A stretch of 53,145 nucleotides of DNA from Rugamonas sp. Lineage in GTDB: Bacteria > Pseudomonadota > Gammaproteobacteria > Burkholderiales > Burkholderiaceae_D. Positions 1-7,210 of the stretch are shown here, piece after piece. The notes beneath the pieces were generated by a model. The model ran no database searches. It worked only from the letters and a program-made list of their open reading frames with translations, and was not told the origin of the DNA. The DNA is taken from assembly GCF_025354735.1 (NCBI RefSeq), contig NZ_JANXMI010000015.1, positions 1 through 53,145 of the forward strand, in the 5' to 3' direction. Positions within the stretch are counted from its first letter, which is position 1, and each line of letters opens with the position of its first letter. Position numbers and translations under genes: made by a program.

Positions 1-57
1 GGTACGACGGTCTTCGCGTTCATGTTCGGCAAACAGGCTGATCCGGGGCTTCATCAT
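1..57 (-). CDS. Partial transposase-like protein (N-terminus only)
   Basis: The minus strand reads MMKPRISLFAEHEREDRRT from position 57 and runs off the window edge, so only about 19 residues are visible. A short start of this type (MKPR-SLFAE-ERE) resembles the beginning of IS5-type transposases, but that is recall of a family pattern and not a firm match. No terminal inverted repeat could be recognised in the 380 bases that follow. It could also be an unrelated cytoplasmic protein. Confidence 0.35.
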   Translation of the reverse strand, partial: MMKPRISLFAEHEREDRRT

Positions 58-438
58 TGTGGTATTCATTGGTCGCGGGCTGATGCCAGAATTTTACCGA
101 ACCTGCGAACGGCAGGATAGGTTTCTAGAGGTACCCTTAATTTCATCAGTCGTCAGCCTCTCTGTAAGAAAATCAAGTGAACGAAATTTCGATTCGTCGT
201 CTATAAGGTCACCATACCCTAGCCTAACGAACTGTTCTGCAACCTCAGCGCGACCAATAACTATCTTTTTCATATTTTTCTTTATCGCAGCTCGCAATGT
301 GGATGTCAGCTCCTGGCCGAACGCGGCCGACTGCGTTAAGGATAACAGCTTGCTCAGATGCAAAACTCACGGATTCTCACGTTAGGCCGAGAGCGCCCCG
401 AAGCAGCCAGTGCTGGCAGCGTAAGGTACAACTAGGTT
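58..438. other. Non-coding or poorly coding stretch at the window edge
   Basis: About 380 bases lie between the partial gene at the left edge and the CPBP protease. A minus-strand reading frame (94-363, up to 89 residues; an inner start gives a product beginning MKKIVIGRAEVAEQF) is the only candidate. It has lower GC than the genes around it, no recognisable domain and no clear ribosome binding site. The composition drop next to a possible insertion-sequence gene suggests recently acquired DNA. Confidence 0.4.
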
Positions 439-1218
439 TCAGCTACCGCCAGTCCCATGGAGCACGATATCGGCAAAAAAATGCGCCACCATCGCGTGCT
501 CTAGCCCGCGTCGCCAGTACAGCCACCCGAAGACGACCCCGCCGACGGCATTCATGGCGATGATCCGGGCGACGACCATCGGCGTCAGCGGGAACAATGC
601 CCCCGCGGCGGGAAGGTGCAGCGCACCGAACACGAGGGCGGCGCCGATGATGCCGGTCCAAATCGCGCGCGCATCCGCTATCGCGCCGGTGCGTGCCAGG
701 AACCGGTTGGCGAGCCAGACCAGCAGGCTCATCAGGAACAGACGGCACATGAGTTCTTCCGCGATGCCGCCGTAGAACGATGCCAGCAGGCGCTTCCATA
801 ATTCGATGTCCGGCACGACCGAACCGATCATGGCCGGCATGAGCGGCTCAGAGACCTTGCCGAGGACGAGCAGGGCCAGGCCGACCTGGCCGCCGGTGAC
901 CACGGCCATGCCCAGGCTGCGTCGCGCTGGCGAGAGGAGCGCGGTCCGGCCGGGACCGGCGTGCAGGGTCGGCACTTTCAAACCGACGGTATCGGCCAGA
1001 CGGAACCCTACCCAACTCAGCAGCGTCAACAGCACGAACGCCTGCAAGCATTGCACGATCAGAAATAAGGGCAATGGCAATGGCATCCGCGCGAACAGCC
1101 CCGGCGACAATGTCATCGCATAAGGCATCACGGCCATCGAGGCCAATGCGCCTGCTGCACCCAACAAGACGGCGGGACGCCCGACTCCCCTGATTTCTGG
1201 TGCGGCTGACATGAACAT
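439..1218 (-). CDS. CPBP family intramembrane glutamic endopeptidase (CAAX protease/Abi type)
   Basis: A 259-residue multi-pass membrane protein with hydrophobic segments near residues 15-35, 48-72, 102-122, 145-172, 186-207 and 215-234. It carries the CPBP/Abi motifs: Glu154-Glu155 with Arg159 (EELMCR), His201 in FGALHLP and His246 near the C-terminus (HFFAD). These are the proposed active-site residues of bacterial CAAX-protease-like proteins, which cleave proteins within the membrane. The substrate is unknown. It is transcribed in the same direction as the small protein and TetR gene upstream but is separated by about 40 bases, so co-transcription is possible. Confidence 0.85.
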   Translation of the reverse strand: MFMSAAPEIRGVGRPAVLLGAAGALASMAVMPYAMTLSPGLFARMPLPLPLFLIVQCLQAFVLLTLLSWVGFRLADTVGLKVPTLHAGPGRTALLSPARRSLGMAVVTGGQVGLALLVLGKVSEPLMPAMIGSVVPDIELWKRLLASFYGGIAEELMCRLFLMSLLVWLANRFLARTGAIADARAIWTGIIGAALVFGALHLPAAGALFPLTPMVVARIIAMNAVGGVVFGWLYWRRGLEHAMVAHFFADIVLHGTGGS

Positions 1219-1258
1219 GCTTGGCCTCGCTAATGAAAGTGGAAGGAATTACCCGGAA

Positions 1259-1627
1259 TTAGCTGTGAAACCTTGCAACCGCGGCATTGATGCGTGCCGC
1301 CGCGTCATGTGGGTCCGGTACGCCAATGACGAGTCGCGTCCATTTAGCGTTCGTAAGCTCGATCACTATTGTTCGCAGCGTGCGCCGGGTAAGGACGAAC
1401 TGCCGGTCGCCGTCCTTAATGAATGTACCTGCAGCCAGCACGAACGGGATGTGCGTGCCGGGCAGGCGCAGCCCGAGCGCGCGCCCTTCAAAGCCGTCGT
1501 CTTCGGTGGCGCCTCGCACCATGCCGAGGGGGACACGAATGTCGCCACTGAGGGCAGACAGTTTTTCCCACCAAGGCAAATGGACACACAATTCGTTGTC
1601 GGAAAGTTCAAGTATGGGCATTGTCAT
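1259..1627 (-). CDS. Hypothetical protein, co-transcribed with TetR regulator
   Basis: This 122-residue cytoplasmic protein starts MTMPILEL. Its ATG (1627-1625) overlaps the TGA of the TetR gene (1626-1624) in an ATGA junction, which fixes the start and indicates translational coupling. A frame extension further upstream would run into the TetR gene and is unlikely. It is rich in beta-strand-like segments, with a C-terminal helix (DPHDAAARINAAVARF) like that of PH-like or bacterial PH-domain hypotheticals. I do not recognise the family. Because it is coupled to a repressor with its own operator, it is probably the gene that TetR controls. Confidence 0.7.
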   Translation of the reverse strand: MTMPILELSDNELCVHLPWWEKLSALSGDIRVPLGMVRGATEDDGFEGRALGLRLPGTHIPFVLAAGTFIKDGDRQFVLTRRTLRTIVIELTNAKWTRLVIGVPDPHDAAARINAAVARFHS

Positions 1628-1992
1628 TCCTTGTCGGGCAGGTGTTGCAGGAGGCGGACGCCCAGCAGTCGCGCGGCGTCGCCCGAGTAGGCGGCGAGCG
1701 CAGTGCGACACAGGGCGGCGATTGGCGCATCAATGCCAGCCATTTCACGCAGGGCTGTAATCATGATGTCCAGGGCAGCGGGCCGGTCGTGCCAATCGGC
1801 GACAAGCGACTTGCGTAAAACCTGTTCGAACAGCCCACGCTTGGAGCCGAAGACCTTGTACAGACTGCCGCGTTGCAGTCCCGTGGCGTCGACCAGATCG
1901 TCTATTGAGCACGCTGCGTACCCCAGGCGACCGAAGGCATCCGCGGCGCGGTCAATCACATCGTCTTCGTGAAAATTTCTCGGACGCGCCAT
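1624..1992 (-). CDS. TetR/AcrR family transcriptional regulator (short)
   Basis: 122 residues. The N-terminal helix-turn-helix is clear: MARPRNFHEDDVIDRAADAF, then GYAACSIDDLVDATGLQRGSLYKVFGSK around residues 28-50. The C-terminal ligand domain is short compared with the usual 180-200 residues, with one remaining segment (ALREMAGIDAPIAALCRTAL). There is no sign of a frameshift, because the stop is coupled to the next gene. A 24-bp palindrome lies 15-38 bases upstream of the start and is the likely operator for autorepression. The ligand is unknown. Confidence 0.85.
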   Translation of the reverse strand: MARPRNFHEDDVIDRAADAFGRLGYAACSIDDLVDATGLQRGSLYKVFGSKRGLFEQVLRKSLVADWHDRPAALDIMITALREMAGIDAPIAALCRTALAAYSGDAARLLGVRLLQHLPDKE

Positions 1993-2006
1993 CGGAGTTC
2001 AAATTC

Positions 2007-2030
2007 GTTATGGAACGATTGTTCAATAAC
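2007..2030. promoter_or_regulatory. Palindromic operator, probable TetR autoregulatory site
   Basis: The sequence reads GTTATgGAAC-gatt-GTTCaATAAC: two 10-base arms with a single mismatch around a 4-base centre. It sits immediately upstream of the TetR start codon at 1992. The size and symmetry fit sites bound by TetR dimers. That this particular repressor binds it is inferred from position. Confidence 0.65.
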
Positions 2031-2765
2031 GTAACGATAGGCTTTTTTGAATGTTCAATCAATAAAAACTGGCTAGCCGGCAAATACTGGGCAATTTCGT
2101 GTTTTTGGAGGCCCCAATGCCAGGAAGCGAATGGCCGGTGCTTGCCGACTCAGGCCGTTAACGAAGCGAGTATAGCGTTGGGTTATCTAGTATCGCAGTT
2201 GCGGTCTGATGAGCCTGTTCCACAGTAAGCCTTGCATCTAAGAGCACTTTTGTAACATCAGATAATTTTCTGGATGCAACTGCCGTATCTAGCGCATCAA
2301 ATATATGAAAGTACGCCAACCTCTAGTTCACAGTCATAGCACCAAAGTCTGCGTCGTCATCCATTTTTCGCATCATGGTTCCACTCAACCTGAACGACTC
2401 CCATTGGCCGATTGTAGGCATTGGTCAATCCGTGGCATAGCATATCATCTTGCTCAAATGGAAAATGCGTGGATTGTCACAATGGCTTGCACGGTAGACG
2501 CGCATGCGGCAATGACAGTAGTCGGATTGGAGCGTTGGATAAGGCTGGTCGTTTTGGAGAGCAGCGGTCCCTTTTGAAGAATAGGGGGCAGAGTCAGACC
2601 GGGATCAAAGCCGGCTCATGAGCATACTCACCAGCATTTGGTGATGGCGCCGCGACGTATTGATTGGACCGCCGTGGACTACGCATTATTCCCGGAATTG
2701 GTGATCCGACGAGGGCCGGCGGCCTCCTACAATAGCCGCACACCAATCAACTTGAGGAACTCAAC
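2031..2765. other. Intergenic stretch without supported genes
   Basis: About 735 bases lie between the TetR operator and the AhpD-like gene. GC is lower than in flanking genes and no frame has a convincing protein. Frames at 1905-2228 and 2305-2577 have no domain and poor codon bias. Around 2585-2605 the DNA reads gggggcagagtcagaccggg, a degenerate relative of the GGGTCAGACCC palindromes found intact at 42014-42077. The stretch looks like decayed DNA. Confidence 0.5.
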
Positions 2766-3209
2766 ATGAATGCTCGTGCCAACTTTTATACCGCTTCGCC
2801 GGATGCAATGAAGGCCATGATGGCGCTGGAAACATCGGTCGGGAACCTGGGTCTGGAGGCGCCTTTGCTGGAGCTGGTCAAGCTGCGCGCATCCCAACTC
2901 AACGGTTGCGCTTTCTGCGTCGACACCCATACCACCGATGCCAAGAAGGCCGGCGAAAGCGAGCGTCGCCTGCATGGCGTGTCGGTCTGGCGCGAGACGC
3001 CGTTCTTTACGCCGCGCGAGCGGGCCGCGCTGGCATGGACCGAGGCGTTGACCCTGGTGTCGATCACGCACGCGCCGGATGCGGATTACGAACTGGTCAA
3101 GGCCAATTTCACCGACAAGGAACAGGTCGACCTGACGCTGGCCATCGCCACCATCAACGCGTGGAACCGCTTCGGCGTGGGCTTCCGCAAAATGCCTGCG
3201 GCTGAATAA
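2766..3209 (+). CDS. Carboxymuconolactone decarboxylase (AhpD-like) family protein
   Basis: 147 residues with the AhpD core: Cys48-x-x-Cys51 followed by His55 (NGCAFCVDTHTTDAKKAG), preceded by LLELVKLRASQLN. This is the redox-active CxxC/His arrangement of AhpD-type peroxidase-reductase proteins, which recycle peroxiredoxins or act directly on hydroperoxides. The length is typical of this single-domain class. The gene is followed after 10 bases by a secreted cupin, forming a two-gene operon. Peroxide reduction is inferred from the family and the substrate is not visible in the sequence. Confidence 0.9.
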   Translation: MNARANFYTASPDAMKAMMALETSVGNLGLEAPLLELVKLRASQLNGCAFCVDTHTTDAKKAGESERRLHGVSVWRETPFFTPRERAALAWTEALTLVSITHAPDADYELVKANFTDKEQVDLTLAIATINAWNRFGVGFRKMPAAE

Positions 3210-3219
3210 GGGGACGACG

Positions 3220-3642
3220 ATGAAATCGACCTTATTGAAATTGAGCATCGCCCTGGCTGCGGCGACCCTGTTCGGTGGCGCGGCGCAAGCCCACGACCCG
3301 GCGATGAACGGCAAGGAAGCGCGCGCGATACTTCAGGCGCTGCCGCTTGCCGATGTTCCCAACACCAAGGGCTTGATGGCGACGGTGACGTATGCGCCGG
3401 GGCAGGCGTCCGTGCCGCACCGTCATCCTGGATCGGTGTTCGCTTATGTGCTGGAGGGCGAGGTGATATCCAAGCTCGACGATGGTCCGGAAGTGACTTA
3501 TAAAGCCGGCGATTCCTGGGTTGAGTCGCCGGGCATGCGCCACGTCGTATCGCGTAACGCCAGCGAGACCAAGCCCGCCAAGTTGCTGGTGTTCCTCTTG
3601 CTTAAGGACGGTGCCCAACTGGCTGAGCCGATTCCCAAGTAA
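3220..3642 (+). CDS. Periplasmic cupin-domain protein
   Basis: 140 residues. A signal peptide (KSTLLKLSIALAAATLFGG) is probably cut after AQA at residue 24. The rest is a single cupin barrel with the metal-binding pattern His67-x-His69 (PHRHPGS), a Glu in VLEGEV around 79-81 and a second-motif His108 (SPGMRHVV). Small cupins of this type bind a metal and act as dioxygenases, isomerases or sensors, and the role here is not known. It starts 10 bases after the AhpD-like gene, so both are probably on one transcript and may share an oxidative-stress job. Confidence 0.85.
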   Translation: MKSTLLKLSIALAAATLFGGAAQAHDPAMNGKEARAILQALPLADVPNTKGLMATVTYAPGQASVPHRHPGSVFAYVLEGEVISKLDDGPEVTYKAGDSWVESPGMRHVVSRNASETKPAKLLVFLLLKDGAQLAEPIPK

Positions 3643-3745
3643 GGCCGCCCATCGCCCTCGCTGAACGGCGGGGGCGGTTCTGCCCGTCTTGGGCGTGGCG
3701 CATGCGCATTTCAAGTGCGCCGCCCGTCGTCAGCGCCGGGCGGGC

Positions 3746-4354
3746 TTACCGCGACACCGCCCTGATAAACAAGGTCAGGCCTCGGCGTACGCGTTCCTCG
3801 GGCTCCGGCTCGGGCGTCCAGCCGACGATCGCGGGATTGCCCGCGATACAGCTCAAAAAATGCTCCCATAGCAACTCGGGCGTCAGATCCTGCATGAACT
3901 GCATCGGCGCGGCGGCTAGCTCCTTCTGCAACAGCGTCGCCATTTGCTCTGGATTCGCGCGACGCCAGGCGTCGCTCAGCGTGCGGTCCGGGTGGGAAAA
4001 TACGATAGCCTGTAGCTTGCGCACGCGGTTATCGCTGCAACGCCGCCAAAGATGGAGAGCGAGCTTCTCCAGCCTGGCGGCGAATGGCAGGCCGTCCAGT
4101 TCCAGCTTCTCCAGCTGCTGCCGGTGCGATACGGCATCGGCTTCCACGATGGCTCTCAGCAACGCATCCTTGGCGCCGAATTGAATATAGATGGTGCGGA
4201 TGGCGACGTGCGCCGTCTTCGCCACCATGGCCATCGACACATCGGCATAGCCGTGCTCGACGAACAGGTCGAGGGCGGCGGACAACAAGTCTTCCCGGCG
4301 CTGACCGAGCGTTGCCGCCAGCGGCCGGCCGGCTTTTCTTTTGATTTTCAACAT
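3746..4354 (-). CDS. TetR/AcrR family transcriptional regulator
   Basis: 202 residues of normal TetR length. The N-terminal helix-turn-helix runs over about residues 17-62 (LLSAALDLFVEHGYADVSMAMVAKTAHVAIRTIYIQFGAKDALL). The C-terminal half resembles the TetR_C_7/AefR-type ligand domain, with an ending typical of that group. It converges with the cupin gene and lies just downstream of the truncated-haemoglobin gene on the same strand, so its target could be either neighbour. The 42-base gap upstream shows no clean palindrome. Confidence 0.85.
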   Translation of the reverse strand: MLKIKRKAGRPLAATLGQRREDLLSAALDLFVEHGYADVSMAMVAKTAHVAIRTIYIQFGAKDALLRAIVEADAVSHRQQLEKLELDGLPFAARLEKLALHLWRRCSDNRVRKLQAIVFSHPDRTLSDAWRRANPEQMATLLQKELAAAPMQFMQDLTPELLWEHFLSCIAGNPAIVGWTPEPEPEERVRRGLTLFIRAVSR

Positions 4355-4396
4355 GGTTCGATTTCCGCCTTACCGTTCAATCGCTGGCCCCCCCTG

Positions 4397-4771
4397 CTAG
4401 ACCACGACGCTGCCGAAAAAGCCGTATTGTAGACTCCCGGCGATTCTTTTTGCCGTGACCTGGAATTCGCTGGCGATGCGCGGCTCAAACAGCCGGGACG
4501 AGGTGGCGTTGAACAGGGCCAGCCAGCGCACGAAATGGGCCGGCAGGATGCCTTCCAAAATCATGTGCTTGCCAAATACATTGCCTTGAAAGCTTTTGGT
4601 GCCGAGCATGACGGTGGACCAGAAATCGACCATCCGGTCCAGGTGCGGCGTCCAGTTGCCGCCGATGGCGGCGCTAAATACGGGGGACAGTTCGGGATCG
4701 GCGCGGACGTCGTCGTAGAACTCATGGACGAGTGAGGTGATCGAGGCTTGATTCAGTTCCTGGTAGGACAT
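4397..4771 (-). CDS. Group III truncated haemoglobin
   Basis: 124 residues, the usual length of this globin class. Tyr19 in HEFYDDVRADPELSPVF fits the B10 position. The DFWSTVMLG segment and the proximal-His motif around His79 (LPAHFVRWLALF) are characteristic of group III truncated globins. These cytoplasmic haem proteins are linked to NO or oxygen handling and occur next to NO-response genes. It is the last gene of the six-gene oxidase operon, and its start lies 50 bases inside the preceding membrane-protein gene, a strong sign of translational coupling. Enzymatic activity (NO dioxygenation or peroxidase) is inference. Confidence 0.9.
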   Translation of the reverse strand: MSYQELNQASITSLVHEFYDDVRADPELSPVFSAAIGGNWTPHLDRMVDFWSTVMLGTKSFQGNVFGKHMILEGILPAHFVRWLALFNATSSRLFEPRIASEFQVTAKRIAGSLQYGFFGSVVV

Positions 4772-5354
4772 GGGACTCTTCTTTAATTTGTTGAAATGAA
4801 ATGGCGGGCGCCAGCCGGACGCACCACAGTATGGATAACAGTACCGACGCCAGCACGAGCGCGATGCCTGTCAGGTTTTGATCGTCCAATAAATAGGCGT
4901 TGCATAGCCGCTGGGGCAGGTTTTGGTATTGGATGCCGGCGATCGCCATCATGGCGCTGAAATTGCCTAAAAAAAACAGCTGCACGATCCAGTGGCCGCG
5001 GTTCAGGGAGCCGGGCAGCACCAGCCCGAGCAGGAGGAGGGAAGCCACCTTGCCGGTTTCGGCAGCGGCCGAGGTCAAACTCAGTTCCAGGGCGCGGGGA
5101 ATCATCCAGTAGGCGCTGACGAACAGCAGCAGCGTCAAGCCGGTGATGCCATATTCGTCGATGCGGCGCAGCCGGGACCGCATCGCAAGCGTATCGGACA
5201 GCAGCCAGCCGGACCCCAGCAGCAGCGGAATCTGCACAAACATGTGGCGCAGCATGGACGCTTCCAGCCACGGGGCGCAGACCAGCGCGATGGCCAGGGC
5301 GGCGATGGCGGCGGCGAGGCGGCCGCGTGCGCGTAGCCGGGGTGGCAGCGTCAT
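4722..5354 (-). CDS. Integral membrane protein of the oxidase operon, unknown function
   Basis: 210 residues with about six hydrophobic helices (near residues 11-28, 33-52, 68-85, 98-116, 122-141 and 160-180) and a cytoplasmic tail. The tail's codons overlap the start of the truncated-haemoglobin gene by 50 bases. The start ATG overlaps the TGA of the SCO gene (ATGA at 5354-5351). I do not recognise the family with certainty. Its fixed place between a copper chaperone and the globin suggests a role in assembly or function of the oxidase. No conserved His cluster for haem or copper is evident. Confidence 0.7.
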   Translation of the reverse strand: MTLPPRLRARGRLAAAIAALAIALVCAPWLEASMLRHMFVQIPLLLGSGWLLSDTLAMRSRLRRIDEYGITGLTLLLFVSAYWMIPRALELSLTSAAAETGKVASLLLLGLVLPGSLNRGHWIVQLFFLGNFSAMMAIAGIQYQNLPQRLCNAYLLDDQNLTGIALVLASVLLSILWCVRLAPAISFQQIKEESHVLPGTESSLDHLTRP

Positions 5355-6031
5355 TTTCGGTGCGCCTCGAACATGTCGACGGCATCGGCCAGGGCTTGCG
5401 ATGGCATATCGAAGTCATCGATTTTCGCCAGCCGGCCATCGCTGTCGACGAGGTGGAAGGCGGCGTTGTGCACGAACTCGCCGAGCGGCGCCGGCAGCAC
5501 GACGATGCCGAACGTCTGGAGCACGGCCTTGCGTTGCGGTTCGGAATCGATGCCGACCAGTTTCCAGATGGCCGGGTCGGCGTGCTGCCGCTCGGCATAC
5601 GATGCCAGGCGCTCGGCGGTGTCGCGGGCGTCGAAGCTGATGCTCAGCAAACGCACTTTGTCCTGCAGATTGCGCTGACGAATAATTTGCTGCATTTGCT
5701 GAAATTCACTTCCCAACACGGTACAGACCGAATTGCAACTGGTGTAGATAAACGCGACCACGGTCACGCGCCGGTCCGCCCGCAGCATCGCCGCCAGCGT
5801 CGTCGGCGGCGCGCGATGAACCGCGGCGAACGGCATGTCCCTCGGTTCGCGCTCGACATCGAGGCGGCGGCCGTCTTCCGTGGACACCACGTTCAAGCCC
5901 ATGGTCGCCTGATAAATGGCGGCGAAACCGAGCAGCGCCACCGTCAGCACGGCCGCCAGGGTCAGGCGCGGCCAGTGGTGAGCGTTGTTGCTTGAGTGAG
6001 CGCTATTGTTTGAGCTTGTTGAGGTCGTCAT
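5351..6031 (-). CDS. SCO1/SenC family copper chaperone
   Basis: 226 residues: an N-terminal membrane anchor (about 22-41) followed by a periplasmic thioredoxin-like domain. The copper ligands are present: Cys99-x3-Cys103 (YTSCNSVCT) and a His at 188 in GEFVHNAAF. SCO proteins deliver copper to haem-copper oxidases; for cbb3-type enzymes SenC/SCO helps load CuB. It overlaps the upstream cytochrome c gene by 29 bases and the downstream membrane-protein gene by 4, so the operon is tightly coupled. It most likely matures the oxidase encoded at 7211-8884. Confidence 0.9.
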   Translation of the reverse strand: MTTSTSSNNSAHSSNNAHHWPRLTLAAVLTVALLGFAAIYQATMGLNVVSTEDGRRLDVEREPRDMPFAAVHRAPPTTLAAMLRADRRVTVVAFIYTSCNSVCTVLGSEFQQMQQIIRQRNLQDKVRLLSISFDARDTAERLASYAERQHADPAIWKLVGIDSEPQRKAVLQTFGIVVLPAPLGEFVHNAAFHLVDSDGRLAKIDDFDMPSQALADAVDMFEAHRK

Positions 6032-6599
6032 CGCCGTTCCACGGATCCTTGCGATCCTTGCCGGCCGCGCGTTCCGCCGTCACCACGTCGGCGCCGATTT
6101 TGCCGGCGCCGTTGCCGAAGTTGCTGCGGACGTAGCTGAGGACGGCCGCGATTTCGCCGTCGCTGAGCTTTTCCTTGAAGGCCGGCATTTGACCGTTATA
6201 TTCCGTGCCCTTGACGGTCAACTTGCCCGTAATGCCGTGCAGTAGGATATTGACCGGCACCTTGTCGGCGGCCAGCGCCCATTCGGAACCGGCCAGCGGC
6301 GGGAAGACGCCCGGCAGCCCGGCGCCGGTGGTCTGGTGGCAAGCGACGCAGTTGGCCGTGAAGATTTGTCCGCCATCGGCCGCGCCGCCCGCGCCGGGCG
6401 CCTTGCCCTGGAGCGTGGCCATGGTGCGATGGTCGCCCAGCTCGGGGGCGTCGTCCTTTTGCGTCAGGATGATGTAGGAAACCGACCACACCAGCACCCC
6501 GAACACGGCGAGCAAAACGATGCGGGGAACCGGCCGGCTCATCTCGTGCGGGTCGGGATTTTCGCGCTCCCGGGCGTCATGCTTCGGTTGTTCGATCAT
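6003..6599 (-). CDS. Membrane-anchored monohaem cytochrome c
   Basis: 198 residues: a hydrophilic N-terminus, one transmembrane helix (about 26-45) and a periplasmic class I cytochrome c domain. The haem site is Cys84-Val-Ala-Cys87-His88 and the likely axial methionine is Met138 in YNGQMPAF. The C-terminal tail is long and charged. In canonical cbb3 oxidases the third subunit, CcoP, is a dihaem protein. This single-haem protein takes the corresponding place in the operon and may be the electron entry point. It overlaps the SCO gene by 29 bases. Confidence 0.9.
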   Translation of the reverse strand: MIEQPKHDARERENPDPHEMSRPVPRIVLLAVFGVLVWSVSYIILTQKDDAPELGDHRTMATLQGKAPGAGGAADGGQIFTANCVACHQTTGAGLPGVFPPLAGSEWALAADKVPVNILLHGITGKLTVKGTEYNGQMPAFKEKLSDGEIAAVLSYVRSNFGNGAGKIGADVVTAERAAGKDRKDPWNGDDDLNKLKQ

Positions 6600-6611
6600 T
6601 TGAATTCCCCT

Positions 6612-7208
6612 TTATTTTTTAGTGCCGGCGATGGTTTCGAACACGGGATAGGTATGGTCCAGGCCCTGCAAATAGGTGACGAGGTCGAGCGCCTCCTGGG
6701 TGGCCACGACGACTTTTCCGCCCGGGTTGTAGCCGGGCGGCAGCGCCACGACGCGCTCGCCGGCATCGGCCTTGTCCTTGGCCTCGAACAGGAAGGGGTA
6801 GGACGGCATGATGGAGCCCGGCGTGTAGGCGCGCGGCTGGTATAGATGGCCGAGGTGCCAGTCCTGGCTCGGCTGGCGCGCGCCGATATTGAACAGGTCG
6901 GGACCGGTGCGCATGGTGCCCAGCAAGTGCGGCTTGTCGTAATAATAGTCGCCGGCGACCGGCGCCCGGCCCCAGCCGCGTTGGTCGTCCGGCGCCTGCG
7001 CCTTGTCGCGCGGCTGTTGCGAGTGGCAATAGATGCAGCCGTTCTTGATATACACCTCGCGCCCCCGCAGCTGGGCCGAGGTGTAGGGCTTCAAGCCTTT
7101 CGGCGGCTCGACGCCCTTGAGCTGGATGAAGGGCAGCACCACCAACGCCGAGGTCGCAAGCGCCAGGGTCACCATCGCTCCGCTGAGCAGTTTAAACTCG
7201 TCATGCAT
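6612..7208 (-). CDS. CcoO-like monohaem cytochrome c subunit of cbb3-type oxidase
   Basis: 198 residues beginning MHDEFKLLSG. This start is 2 bases after the stop of the oxidase subunit I gene; the frame stays open far upstream but only as a shadow of that gene. An N-terminal helix (about 10-30) is followed by a CcoO-type domain with Cys58-Ile-Tyr-Cys61-His62 (GCIYCHSQQPRD) and the RTGPDLFNIG segment typical of CcoO. Met134 in SIMPSYPFLF is the probable sixth ligand. It would pass electrons to the binuclear centre of subunit I. Confidence 0.9.
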   Translation of the reverse strand: MHDEFKLLSGAMVTLALATSALVVLPFIQLKGVEPPKGLKPYTSAQLRGREVYIKNGCIYCHSQQPRDKAQAPDDQRGWGRAPVAGDYYYDKPHLLGTMRTGPDLFNIGARQPSQDWHLGHLYQPRAYTPGSIMPSYPFLFEAKDKADAGERVVALPPGYNPGGKVVVATQEALDLVTYLQGLDHTYPVFETIAGTKK

Positions 7209-7210
7209 AG

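Noticed and set aside
2305..2577. Small plus-strand frame in the 2.0-2.8 kb gap
   Set aside because: No domain, no ribosome binding site, poor codon use.
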